From contig NZ_KI535308.1 of the NCBI RefSeq assembly GCF_000482365.1, forward strand, positions 28,449 through 92,448: a stretch of 64,000 nt of DNA, in the 5' to 3' direction. Positions 42,460 through 50,969 of this stretch are shown here, piece by piece. The notes beneath the pieces are model-generated. The model ran no database searches. It saw only the letters and a list, made by a program, of their open reading frames with translations, and was not told the origin of the DNA. The translations under genes were made by a program, and so were the position numbers. Numbering within the stretch: the stretch's first letter is position 1; each line of letters starts with the position of its first letter. Source of the DNA: Porphyromonas uenonis DSM 23387 = JCM 13868 (GTDB lineage Bacteria > Bacteroidota > Bacteroidia > Bacteroidales > Porphyromonadaceae).

Positions 42460-44559
42460 TTACTTGTTCTTCCGACTGTTGCTTGGAAACTCAAAACTCG
42501 TTTTCCCCGTGTCGTGGTCAAGGACGAGATAGGCACTAAAGGTCTTACCTGCTTTGCTCGTAAGTCCTTTGAGGAGGCTGGTCTTACCGTTCGAGAGTAG
42601 CTGCTTGCAATGTTCTTCCGTAAGTGGCACTCCCGCAACAGTGCGCCATACACTAAACTGGCAACCATCATTTTGACAGCGCATACTCTTACTATATATA
42701 CGGACGCTCTCTTGATGACACAAAGGACAGATATAGTTAGTACCTAGCGACACAGACGTGGATAGCAATTCGTCTGTAATCTGCTTTGTGTAATCCTCTA
42801 TCTGAGCGTTGAAGGTCGTTGGAGGCAGGTTCCCAGCCTCTATCTCTGCTAGAGACTTCTCCCACTGACCCGTCAATTCGGCATTACCTATGAGACGTGA
42901 CTTGACTAAGTTATAGACGGCTAGTCCACGTTCTGTAGGTATGAGCTGATTCTTTTGCCTGAGTACATAATTCTGGCGCAAGAGTTTCTCGATGATACTG
43001 GCTCGGGTGGCTGGTGTACCCAAGCCAACATCTTGCATTGCTTCTCTAGCCTCCTTATCCTCAATCTCCTTCCCTGCTCGCTCCATAGCACCGAGTAAAG
43101 TCGCCTCAGTATAGATAGGCTTAGGCTTTGTCTCACCCTCTTTAAGAGTTGCTTGTACCAAAGACAGCTCATCACCTTCCAAAATCGACGGGAGCGATGT
43201 TAGAGAGACCTCGTCACCATCAGGGTCGTCAGTTGTTTCGTCTTTGACAACTCGCCAACCCTTTTTCGTGATACAAGAGAGGGTGGTCACTAGTTCCTCA
43301 TCGCCTCCTAACAAGGTCAAGGACAACAGTTCTTTGTTAGACGCAGGTGAAACAGCCTCTAGCATTCGCATTGCTATCATCTTGTATATGATAGCTTCGC
43401 CCTCAGTTAGGTCTGCTGTCTCGCCTGTGGTTATGATAGCGTGGTGGTCGGTTATCTTACTGTCATCGACGGAGCGTGTATTTAAGCCCGCCACGATAAG
43501 ACCCTGAGCATAGATTTGATACTCTTGGTAAGGTAGCTGGCGGAGCAGATAGGACATAGTATCATAGACATCTTTAGGTATGTAGCGACTACCTGTACGA
43601 GGGTAGGTCGTAACCTTCTTCTCATACAAGCTTTGCGCTATGTTAAGCGTCTGTTCGGCGGTAAAGCCTTGCTTATTAGCCTCCTTCTGCAAAGTTGTGA
43701 GGTCATACAGTAGAGGTGGCTGGGTAGAAGTACTTTTGCGCTCTGCCTTTGTCACGGTCAGCGACGTTAGACTACTAACAGCGTAGAGCTTTGAATCAGC
43801 TAACCCCTTGTTGGTGATTGGCTCTGGACTGGAGACGGTGAAAGTTGCATCGCTACTTTTGACTTGTGCATTAATCTTCCAAAAAGGAGACTTGACAAAG
43901 TTCTTGTTAGACAAGTAGCGGTCACATATCATACAGAGCGTAGGGGTCTGCACTCGCCCTAGAGACAGCCCCCCACCGCCATTGCTGGCTATGGTGAGCG
44001 CACGACTAGCGTTCATTCCTACGAGCCAGTCAGCCTCGCTACGAGCCTTGCCTGCTAAGTAGAGCTTGTCGTACAATTGTCCCTCCTTAAGCTTGGTAAA
44101 CGCATCTCGGATAGCTTGGTCGGTCATAGACGAGAGCCACAAGCGGTCAAAAGGCTTACTACAACCTAGATAGTAGTAGATATAGCGAAAGATAAGCTCT
44201 CCCTCTCGCCCTGCATCAGTAGCTACGATGATACGCTCAGAGCTGTCAAAGCACTGCTTGATTACATCTAGCTGCTTACGGGCAAAGCTGTCCTCTTCAT
44301 AACCCTTACCATCTTTCTTTTTGACTTGTCGTACGACAAGCTTAAATGGCTTCGGGAGCATAGGTAGCTCCTCTCGTGCATAGATTGTGAAGCCGTACGT
44401 CTGAGGATCTGCGAGGGCAACTAAATGCCCATAAGCCCAAGTAATCTTGTACTGGTCGTTGTAGAGGTAGCCCTCGCTCCTATGCGTGACGTTAAGCACT
44501 TTGGCTATATCATTCGCAACCGACGGCTTCTCTGTGATTATACAGACTGGATTATTCAT
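42460..44559 (-). CDS. topB: DNA topoisomerase III (TopB)
   Basis: A 699-residue type IA topoisomerase, typical of Bacteroides conjugative elements. The TOPRIM start (VCIITEKPSVANDIAKVL), IIVATDAGREGELIFRYIYY, the active-site tyrosine region (KKVTTYPRTGSRYIP) and GLGTPATRASIIEKL are all intact. The end carries a zinc-type part (CPLCHQESVRIYSKSMRC) and a DUF3945-like module (LTEEHCKQLLSNGKTSLLKGL). It decatenates DNA during replication or transfer. No tag at the end (SNSRKNK). Confidence 0.95.
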   Translation of the reverse strand: MNNPVCIITEKPSVANDIAKVLNVTHRSEGYLYNDQYKITWAYGHLVALADPQTYGFTIYAREELPMLPKPFKLVVRQVKKKDGKGYEEDSFARKQLDVIKQCFDSSERIIVATDAGREGELIFRYIYYYLGCSKPFDRLWLSSMTDQAIRDAFTKLKEGQLYDKLYLAGKARSEADWLVGMNASRALTIASNGGGGLSLGRVQTPTLCMICDRYLSNKNFVKSPFWKINAQVKSSDATFTVSSPEPITNKGLADSKLYAVSSLTSLTVTKAERKSTSTQPPLLYDLTTLQKEANKQGFTAEQTLNIAQSLYEKKVTTYPRTGSRYIPKDVYDTMSYLLRQLPYQEYQIYAQGLIVAGLNTRSVDDSKITDHHAIITTGETADLTEGEAIIYKMIAMRMLEAVSPASNKELLSLTLLGGDEELVTTLSCITKKGWRVVKDETTDDPDGDEVSLTSLPSILEGDELSLVQATLKEGETKPKPIYTEATLLGAMERAGKEIEDKEAREAMQDVGLGTPATRASIIEKLLRQNYVLRQKNQLIPTERGLAVYNLVKSRLIGNAELTGQWEKSLAEIEAGNLPPTTFNAQIEDYTKQITDELLSTSVSLGTNYICPLCHQESVRIYSKSMRCQNDGCQFSVWRTVAGVPLTEEHCKQLLSNGKTSLLKGLTSKAGKTFSAYLVLDHDTGKTSFEFPSNSRKNK

Positions 44560-44564
44560 TGTGA

Positions 44565-46559
44565 TTATAGTTTGTGTTTATATTCTTGATGCTGGGAGGG
44601 GCGAGCTTCTGCTTGTTGCCCCACCTTTGGTGCGTTATAGCCCCGTGCGTCGAGTATCGCCTGTGCATGCTTCTGCACTGGAGAGCTGGGAACGATGACC
44701 TTTGAAGTCTGCTTCTTGTTAGCCTCTAGTTGCTCTAGCTCTTCAGGCTTACCTGACTTGACTGAGAGGTCGTTCTCAAAGAGAATCCAATGATACATCT
44801 CCCCACTCTCAGGGTCGTATTGTAGGTGTAGACCATCTTTTTTATTGTCTTTGTAGAGGGTTTGAGAAAGAAGATTTCCACCACCGTCCCAAAGCTCACA
44901 CAAGCCATCTAGCTTGTCGTCTTTGTAGTTCCAACGAGTTTGTGGACGACCATTCGGGTACCAAGTCTCAGATAGACCATCTCGCTTGCCAGCCCTGTAT
45001 TCTCTTCGTGACTTGAGTTGTCCGTTGTCATACCACTCCTCACTAACTCCTTCTCGCTTACCAGCCTTATAGGTGGCACGCTCCTCTAGTGCGCCATTAT
45101 CGTAGTAAGATTGACCGACACCGTCAAGCTTTCCAGCTTTGAAGGTGCATCGACCAGCCAACTGTCCATTACGATGCCAGCTATACCCCATACCTTCGGC
45201 TAAGCCGTCTTTATAAAACTTGCGACGGGAAATCTGACCATTGTCGTAGTGACACAGTTCGTGCAACTTACCTGTGGGGTACCAACCAAGATAAACTCCA
45301 TCTAGCTTACCTTGCTTAAAGTTAGCTCGCAACCATTGCTGTCCATCCTCATACCACGACTCGTATAAGCCGTCCTTTTCACCTCGCTTAAAGTGTAAGC
45401 GATCAAACAATTGACCGTTGGTATAGTGACCCTCCTGAACTCCTGTCAGCTGGAGGTTATAAATCTCATCTCTTGAGAGCTTGGAATCAATAAAGTTTTC
45501 TAGATTATCCATAGAGTTGTCTTGTTGTTTTATAGTTCGCATTATAATATCCTGCAAGGCTGTAGCAGTACCGCCTTGAGAAAAGTAGTCAGAGACATCT
45601 TTTTCGCTCTTACTACCTGACAAGGGGAGGTCAATACGAAAGAGATTGGGAACAGCAGGATTGTTCTCTATTATCCATTGAGACTGGCGTATGCCTGTAT
45701 CGTCCATATCATAGAGTACACCGACCGCATCAAAGCGGTCGGAAAGACCCTGTAAAAGAGTTTGAGGCAAATGAGCCGTCTCACTATTGAGACAGAAGGC
45801 TGAAAAGCCGTGAGAGGCAAGACTTAGAACGTCTTTTTCCCCGCCTGTAAGAAGAACATACTCTCCTTTAGAGGGTAGTTGTGTATATCCAAAGATGTGG
45901 TCTCTAGATCGTACACCCGCATTTAAGAAGCGTACCTTACTGTTGGGACGATAAATCTTGACGCTATCACCGAGCTGATAGCAATACATCGGCTCTGTAG
46001 ATTTATAGTGGAGCTGGTAAGGCTGACCCTTACGATTGTATGAAGAGAAGCTCGCTAGTGAGCTAACACCGTACTGTTCTAGCGTTTCTTGACTTATGCC
46101 ATACTTACCCCAAAACTCTAGGTCGGTCTCAGTGAAAGGCTGGGTCTGAACACTATACTTGCCAGTCATTGATGGTTGACTGAAGGGCAGGTCAGAAGAA
46201 GGTACTGAGACTTGGGGACGAATGGGAGCTTTAGCTAAGCTCTCCTGAGTAGTAATATCTAAGGGTAGATTTAAGTCCTGAACTATTTGAGCTAAGATTT
46301 TCGGAAATTGAGAGCTTAGTTTGTAACCAAAGAGCTCACCAACAAACCAAAAAGCGTCGCCACCACTTCCTCCATTACCAAAGTCCTTATACCGCCAAAC
46401 ACCGCTGTGATCTTGGTAAATGGTACAAGAGGCTTTCTTATCATCATAAAACGGACTTCGAAAATTCTTGCCTCCAGTAACATTTGGCAGGTAAGCTCGG
46501 AATATATCCAAGCCTCCACCTGTCAGTTGCAAGATTTCATCTCTGTCTCCATATTTCAT
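44565..46559 (-). CDS. Primase-like protein fused to MORN repeats and VPSSPVQ tag
   Basis: A 664-residue three-part protein. The N-terminal ~100 residues look like the zinc-ribbon region of conjugative-element primases (FRSPFYDDKKASCTIYQD ... KDFGNGGSGGDAFWFV) but lack the CHC2 cysteines. A TOPRIM domain follows with GGEKDVLSLA and YDMDDTG as acidic catalytic positions (about residues 235-310). Then come about eight MORN/YwqK units of 22-24 residues (YDNGQLKSRREYRAGKRDG and similar), and the 42-residue tag. Start 46559 (MKYGDRDEIL) is preferred; a longer frame begins at 46601, only 14 bp from the -7 box. Confidence 0.82.
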   Translation of the reverse strand: MKYGDRDEILQLTGGGLDIFRAYLPNVTGGKNFRSPFYDDKKASCTIYQDHSGVWRYKDFGNGGSGGDAFWFVGELFGYKLSSQFPKILAQIVQDLNLPLDITTQESLAKAPIRPQVSVPSSDLPFSQPSMTGKYSVQTQPFTETDLEFWGKYGISQETLEQYGVSSLASFSSYNRKGQPYQLHYKSTEPMYCYQLGDSVKIYRPNSKVRFLNAGVRSRDHIFGYTQLPSKGEYVLLTGGEKDVLSLASHGFSAFCLNSETAHLPQTLLQGLSDRFDAVGVLYDMDDTGIRQSQWIIENNPAVPNLFRIDLPLSGSKSEKDVSDYFSQGGTATALQDIIMRTIKQQDNSMDNLENFIDSKLSRDEIYNLQLTGVQEGHYTNGQLFDRLHFKRGEKDGLYESWYEDGQQWLRANFKQGKLDGVYLGWYPTGKLHELCHYDNGQISRRKFYKDGLAEGMGYSWHRNGQLAGRCTFKAGKLDGVGQSYYDNGALEERATYKAGKREGVSEEWYDNGQLKSRREYRAGKRDGLSETWYPNGRPQTRWNYKDDKLDGLCELWDGGGNLLSQTLYKDNKKDGLHLQYDPESGEMYHWILFENDLSVKSGKPEELEQLEANKKQTSKVIVPSSPVQKHAQAILDARGYNAPKVGQQAEARPSQHQEYKHKL

Positions 46560-46614
46560 AATGTCGTGGGGAAGTGGTGACGACCACTTATTAACTACCA
46601 AATTGTTCTTGCCT

Positions 46615-46622
46615 CAAAGATA
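46615..46622 (-). promoter_or_regulatory. Promoter -7 box (TATCTTTG) of the primase operon
   Basis: On the minus strand TATCTTTG is a perfect -7 match, 56 bp before the preferred primase start. The 49-bp repeat begins 21 bp upstream, as at the tra promoter. Confidence 0.65.
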
Positions 46623-46643
46623 AGGGGCTAAGCGCACCTTAAA

Positions 46644-46692
46644 AAGGGACGAGTAAATTGCGGTAAGTTGCGGTAAATCTTAGTAAGTCTAA
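46644..46692. promoter_or_regulatory. 49-bp repeat, copy 2 (upstream of primase operon)
   Basis: It is identical over 49 bases to 33070-33118, with the repeated TTGCGGTAA units. Its far end overlaps the stop codon of the upstream small gene (46689). Same orientation and spacing relative to a -7 box as copy 1. Confidence 0.75.
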
Positions 46693-46934
46693 GAATGAAT
46701 CTTATCAGCATCTAGTGTGGTTCGGATCCATTCTTGATAGATATGCAGGCGCAAGTCTACGGCATCTAACATCTTGTAGACCAGCTTGAGAAATTGCATA
46801 TCTTCATCGCTCCAATCGTCGGAGTTGAGCATATTCTTTGTTAGCTCGGTAATCCTAGGCAGTTGGCAGTGTCGAAACTCTGAAACATTAGTTTCGGTCT
46901 CTACGAGACAGTCGAAAATCTCATCGTGTAGCAT
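46689..46934 (-). CDS. Small protein of unknown function
   Basis: An 81-residue acidic, helical protein (MLHDEIFDCLVETETN ... WSDEDMQFLKLVYKMLDAVDLRL). No recognised family. It lies 4 bp after the next small gene upstream and its end overlaps the 49-bp regulatory repeat. Coding is supported by position in a tight leftward set; function unknown. Confidence 0.6.
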   Translation of the reverse strand: MLHDEIFDCLVETETNVSEFRHCQLPRITELTKNMLNSDDWSDEDMQFLKLVYKMLDAVDLRLHIYQEWIRTTLDADKIHS

Positions 46935-46938
46935 AACA

Positions 46939-47109
46939 TTACTCTCCTAGCAGGGAATCGTACGTATCCATCAGTTCCTTCTCTTCAGCAGAGCGACTTA
47001 AATTGAGGTCGTAGCTCCTTGCCTGCTCTGATAAGGTTCTCAGATGATCTTGAGACAAGCCAGCTATATTGATCTCTTCTAGCTTTGCGATCATTTCTTT
47101 TAGTGTCAT
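46939..47109 (-). CDS. Very small protein of unknown function (56 aa)
   Basis: Start ATG at 47109 and stop TAA at 46939-46941. The product MTLKEMIAKLEEINIAGL ... DTYDSLLGE is helical with heptad leucines and charged residues. It precedes the 81-residue gene by 4 bp and follows the excisionase-like gene by 39 bp. No family recognised; tight packing and codon use like its neighbours support it. Confidence 0.55.
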   Translation of the reverse strand: MTLKEMIAKLEEINIAGLSQDHLRTLSEQARSYDLNLSRSAEEKELMDTYDSLLGE

Positions 47110-47148
47110 ACTGTTTTTGACTTGATTGATGTTAGTGTGTACACGTGC

Positions 47149-47694
47149 CTAGGATATAGTTGGATCCCAAGTCTCATAGAGCAAGCAACAGCGCTTTAGC
47201 TCCGCAGACCCAATATGGAATCTGTTCTTGACGATGAGACAAGCATTGAAGTGAGAGTTGTTTAGCCGATTGATTTCGTAAGCGTGCGCTATCTGATAAG
47301 CTCGCTCTGCATCGTATAGGGCATCTTGCTCTTTGGCAAGAGCTTTTAGCTCCTGCTCTGACAACTCCTCAGGATCTGTCTCAGCCTTAGTTGGAGACGA
47401 GGCTGGTTGTTGAGAGCGTTGCTCCAAAAAGGCCATTACATCTGACTGCTTGAAAAGTAGTCGTCCTGTAGCCCTATTTGCAAACAACACACCTCTACTA
47501 ACCCAGTTGTAAACCGTCTGACGAGCAACCTTGCAGAGCTTAGCCACATCGGAGACATCGTAGTAGACCTCCTCCTCTTGAGTGGGGCGAGAGTTGTCAA
47601 GAGAGACAAGAAGGTTGTCAAGCTTGGCAGAAATGTTGTTAAGCTTATCCATAAGACTATTCAAGGTCTGGTTGGGAGATTCTGAATTGCTCAT
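47149..47694 (-). CDS. Excisionase-type HTH DNA-binding protein
   Basis: A 181-residue protein: N-terminal coiled coil (LNSLMDKLNNISAKLDNLL), then a MerR/excisionase helix-turn-helix (YYDVSDVAKLCKVARQTVYN, WVSRGVLFANRATGRLLFKQ, SDVMAFLEQR), then a hydrophilic tail. Such proteins in Bacteroides elements direct excision or replication genes. The start overlaps the end of the next upstream ATPase gene by 4 bp. It may control integrase direction or bind the 49-bp repeat; both are guesses. Confidence 0.8.
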   Translation of the reverse strand: MSNSESPNQTLNSLMDKLNNISAKLDNLLVSLDNSRPTQEEEVYYDVSDVAKLCKVARQTVYNWVSRGVLFANRATGRLLFKQSDVMAFLEQRSQQPASSPTKAETDPEELSEQELKALAKEQDALYDAERAYQIAHAYEINRLNNSHFNACLIVKNRFHIGSAELKRCCLLYETWDPTIS

Positions 47695-48386
47695 TGTCGT
47701 GTGGTGGGGGAGGTGGAACTTCTGTAGGAGTTGTTTTCAAAAACAACTATTTCGAGCATCTCATTAAATCGATCTGCTATACGAGCTTGATATTTACGAC
47801 CTAGCTCAGACGGTGTCAAATTGGTACTGACTATGGTTGGGAGCATATTTTCGTAGCGGTATTCTAGTAACTCAACAACAGGGGTCGTTATATTGCCGTA
47901 CTCAACACGCTCTGTAGGCTCTTTTCCCAAATCGTCTAAAAACAGCAAGGGCAAACTCTTCAGCTTACGAAAGGCTCGAAAATCCTTCGATATTTGAGCT
48001 ATCTCTCGAGCGTCATACATCGGGGCGGAGACCGTACGATACGGAACGTCCCATAGTCCATTGTTGTTGGTGAAAAAGATTAGCTCTCGGATAGCGTGGA
48101 GCATAGTCGTCTTGCCGTTACCAACGGCGCCACACAGCAACAAGCCAAACTTACATCTTGGATTTGTTAGGTAGTAAGCGATGTGGGTAATGATTTCTCG
48201 GAGAGTGCTGTCCATAGCGAACTCTCTCAAACGTCTCTCCACAAGCACCTGATAGCTAGCCTCTAGAAGACTTTCAGCTTGAGCTGTCGTGAAAGGAAGG
48301 TTAAAACGAGGTGTAGTAGTCGCTTGCGCTCGTAGCAGTCGGAGAGCATCCTCGACGTGGATCGTATGATTTTGAGGTAGTCGCAT
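47691..48386 (-). CDS. DnaC-like helicase-loader ATPase
   Basis: A 231-residue AAA+ protein with Walker A GAVGNGKT near residue 86, Walker B LLFLDDLGKE near 150 and sensor STNLTPSELGRKY, as in DnaC/IstB-type loaders. The pair with the preceding DUF6291-like gene resembles phage O/P or DnaT/DnaC modules and suggests autonomous replication of the excised element. It overlaps that gene by 86 bp. Confidence 0.85.
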   Translation of the reverse strand: MRLPQNHTIHVEDALRLLRAQATTTPRFNLPFTTAQAESLLEASYQVLVERRLREFAMDSTLREIITHIAYYLTNPRCKFGLLLCGAVGNGKTTMLHAIRELIFFTNNNGLWDVPYRTVSAPMYDAREIAQISKDFRAFRKLKSLPLLFLDDLGKEPTERVEYGNITTPVVELLEYRYENMLPTIVSTNLTPSELGRKYQARIADRFNEMLEIVVFENNSYRSSTSPTTRQ

Positions 48387-49395
48387 TGGTAGTGTTACTG
48401 GCGGTGAAGAGTTCTTTGTAGTTGTTTTCTAGAACCTTTGTGAAGTTTGAGGACTGGATAAACCAATCGAAAGTAGCGTGCCAGCCTCTAGCGTTCCGAC
48501 CATTGAGCATCTCGCTTGACACGAGATTGTCAACAGCCTCCATCAGGGCATCTTCGCCATACTCTCGAAGACGAGCGTTTAGCTCAGTTAGACGCTTTCC
48601 TTGTAGTGAGCGCAACGAAGGTATGCGCGATTGTTTTTTTGCGAGTTGGGCATTGAAATAAGCCACAAACGAGCAAGCTTCTTGCCCCATTAAATCTTTA
48701 TGGGGTGATACGTCCGTCAGGCTTAATTGCCCTTTATCGCAACCCCAAAATTTTGCTTCACGCGCACGTGGCTGGTGCTGGGTCATCTGAGCGAAGCGAA
48801 GATGACGAGGAGATTGGGGGATTATAGGGGGATTAGTGATAGGGGTTATAGGGGAAAGAGAAAAGGGGGACGAAAGGGGGAAAGAGGCAAAACCTTTTGC
48901 TTTTTCCACCTGAGTGGTGCAAGAAGAGCTAACAGGATCACTGTCTTTTTGCTCTACATCAGTCGCTTGCATATTCTCTGAAAGCAAATAAACCTTTTGC
49001 TTTTCATCCGCTTTTGGAGCCGAAGAAACCAAATAAACCTTTTGGTTATTTTGCTTCTGACCACCTCCTAGATTTGAGTTGTCATTCGCATCTTTATTAG
49101 GTGTTGTCGAGGTCGCTTTTGCGCTCTGTTCGCTTTTGCGAGGGCGACCGCCTAGCTTACCGCAAGCTTTGCGGATAGCGGAGATTTCGGTCTGACGCTG
49201 TACGTCTGCATCAATCTGCTCTCGCACAACTAAGAAGATGCCCTGAATCATAGCGGGGTAGTCATCTAGATTAGGATCCAAACCCTTTAAGGCATAACCC
49301 ATAATTAGCGAGTAAGCTACTCCTTGACTGGGGACGGGTAACTGTGCAATAGCCTCATACCACGATGATCGGAACTGAAAAGACTTATCTTTCAT
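48301..49395 (-). CDS. DUF6291-like replication-initiation type protein
   Basis: A 364-residue protein. The N-terminal ~90 residues (FQFRSSWYEAIAQLPVPSQG ... EQIDADVQRQTEISAIRKAC, GRPRKSE) match the DUF6291 pattern of Bacteroidota element proteins. A disordered stretch follows (residues 95-210). The C-terminal ~100 residues (LRSLQGKRLTELNARLREYG ... NGRNARGWHATFDWFIQSSNF) resemble the C-terminal domain of phage replication proteins that contact a helicase loader. Acts presumably at the replication origin of the element. Confidence 0.75.
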   Translation of the reverse strand: MKDKSFQFRSSWYEAIAQLPVPSQGVAYSLIMGYALKGLDPNLDDYPAMIQGIFLVVREQIDADVQRQTEISAIRKACGKLGGRPRKSEQSAKATSTTPNKDANDNSNLGGGQKQNNQKVYLVSSAPKADEKQKVYLLSENMQATDVEQKDSDPVSSSCTTQVEKAKGFASFPLSSPFSLSPITPITNPPIIPQSPRHLRFAQMTQHQPRAREAKFWGCDKGQLSLTDVSPHKDLMGQEACSFVAYFNAQLAKKQSRIPSLRSLQGKRLTELNARLREYGEDALMEAVDNLVSSEMLNGRNARGWHATFDWFIQSSNFTKVLENNYKELFTASNTTNATTSKSYDPRRGCSPTATSASDYYTSF

Positions 49396-49407
49396 AGTTG
49401 ATAAGCC

Positions 49408-49725
49408 TTAGAGATTTATCAGTTGGCGATAGGCACGGAGACGTTCCAAAATGTCAGTACGCTCCTGCTCTGTTATCAGAGGGGAAAGTTCACGCATCTC
49501 GATGGCAGAGAGGACAGCATTGTAGCTATACTGGGGAGCAGAGTTAACTGGCACTAGCTTTCCTCGCTGGACCGCTAGCTCAATCGAGGTGCGAGGTATC
49601 TGTAGCAACACCTCCAGTTCTGTGTGGGACAAATAGACCTCATTACGATTGGTCTCATCTCTACGAGCAAGCAGAGCTTGCAGGAGTAGGAGCTGGACTT
49701 GTGGATCAACTGGAGACTGGTTCAT
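49408..49725 (-). CDS. Small HTH-like DNA-binding protein next to the integrase
   Basis: A 105-residue protein, start MNQSPVDP at 49725, 11 bp after the integrase stop. Residues 35-65 (VYLSHTELEVLLQIPRTSIE, LAVQRGKLVPVN) look like a helix-turn-helix of excisionase size. Its place directly downstream of int suggests a recombination directionality factor; not proven. A longer frame starting at 49752 would overlap int. Confidence 0.65.
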   Translation of the reverse strand: MNQSPVDPQVQLLLLQALLARRDETNRNEVYLSHTELEVLLQIPRTSIELAVQRGKLVPVNSAPQYSYNAVLSAIEMRELSPLITEQERTDILERLRAYRQLINL

Positions 49726-49736
49726 ACTGTATAGGG

Positions 49737-50969
49737 TTAATTGGTTACACATTCTTCTTGTAGGCGATTATCCAAGCAGCGCATTTCTTCACTCACCTTC
49801 ATAGGGAGGACACGAGCGTAAATACGGGTCGTTGAGAGGCAACTGTGACCTAGTACACTTCCAACAGTGTCAAGGCTTACACCCTTAGTCAGGGCAAGCG
49901 TCGCAAACGTGTGGCGAGCTAAGTGGTAAGTGAGTACTCGCTTCACACCACTTAGTCGTTGTATTTCTTTGAGTTGTTGATTGACGTACGGATTTGTACA
50001 TAGGGGGAATATCCTACACTCTGTAGAGGTCGCCTGAGCGAGATACGGAGTTAGGATATGCACGGCGACAGACATTAAAGGGATAGTGCTAAGAACACCC
50101 GTCTTCTTACGACGGATAACAACCCAGCTCTGACCGTGCATAGATATGATATTGTCTCTCTCTAGACGAGATATATCTGCATAAGATAGACCTGTATAGC
50201 AAGAAAAAAGGAAAGCATCTCGTACTAGTAGTAGCTTAGGGTTCGTTAGTTCAACCAAGCGCAAACGCTCTAAGTCTGCATCGTCTAAGAAACCCCTATC
50301 TGTAGGTTGGGTACGCAAAACGACCTTTGGAAAAGGTACGCGCATTAGCAAATCACCTTCGACAGCTCGCTCCATTGCTTTTTTCAAAAAGCGCAGAACT
50401 TTGATGGCGGTGTTGTGAGTGTAGCTTTTTTCTCCTTTTAAGTATAACTCGTAAGTGGAAAGCTCATCCTTCTGCACAGCAGAGAGGGGTAAGTCGTCCT
50501 TACCATATTGATGGCGCAAGTACCCTTGTAATAGGGTCATCTGATAGTTGTGCCATCTAAGTGTGGCACTTGTTATGTTCCCAACACGATATTGCTCTGC
50601 ACTTTCATCGAGAAGCGTTCTGTACACACCAACTAGAGTATAGTCGGTCGGACGGCTGGGAGACAGAGCTTCTCGCAGGTGGGAGAGTGAAAGCGTTCCC
50701 TTCGCACTCAATTGCTCTGCTAGCAATTGTATGCGACACTCTACATCTTGTAGTGCTTGGTTGATTTCTTCGCTTTTGGGAGCCGATGCCACAACCTTGT
50801 TATTAACCAAATAGCAAGGTTGTACAGAATAGCCAACCTGACCTAAGCTGGAACGCTCACCTTGTACGTACAGGCGTATCATAATAGGGCTATCGCCTTG
50901 ATAGCTCTTGTTATGCCTCGTGTAGTAGCGGACTTTTACGTCCAAGTCTAATCTCTTCATCACGAACAT
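49737..50969 (-). CDS. Tyrosine recombinase (integrase) of the conjugative element
   Basis: A 410-residue integrase with an N-terminal arm-binding part, a SAM-like core-binding domain (residues 110-210) and a C-terminal catalytic domain. Catalytic positions: HLARHTFATLAL (H-x-x-R), LGHS (His) and the nucleophile in TTRIYARVL. At the first arginine position it has CYTGLSYAD, with Ser in place of Arg, like IntDOT of CTnDOT. It sits 286 bp from the right end, transcribed inward. Confidence 0.93.
   Translation of the reverse strand: MFVMKRLDLDVKVRYYTRHNKSYQGDSPIMIRLYVQGERSSLGQVGYSVQPCYLVNNKVVASAPKSEEINQALQDVECRIQLLAEQLSAKGTLSLSHLREALSPSRPTDYTLVGVYRTLLDESAEQYRVGNITSATLRWHNYQMTLLQGYLRHQYGKDDLPLSAVQKDELSTYELYLKGEKSYTHNTAIKVLRFLKKAMERAVEGDLLMRVPFPKVVLRTQPTDRGFLDDADLERLRLVELTNPKLLLVRDAFLFSCYTGLSYADISRLERDNIISMHGQSWVVIRRKKTGVLSTIPLMSVAVHILTPYLAQATSTECRIFPLCTNPYVNQQLKEIQRLSGVKRVLTYHLARHTFATLALTKGVSLDTVGSVLGHSCLSTTRIYARVLPMKVSEEMRCLDNRLQEECVTN

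Noticed and set aside
49408..49752. Start at 49752 for the small HTH gene
   Set aside because: It would overlap int; the ATG at 49725 is better placed.
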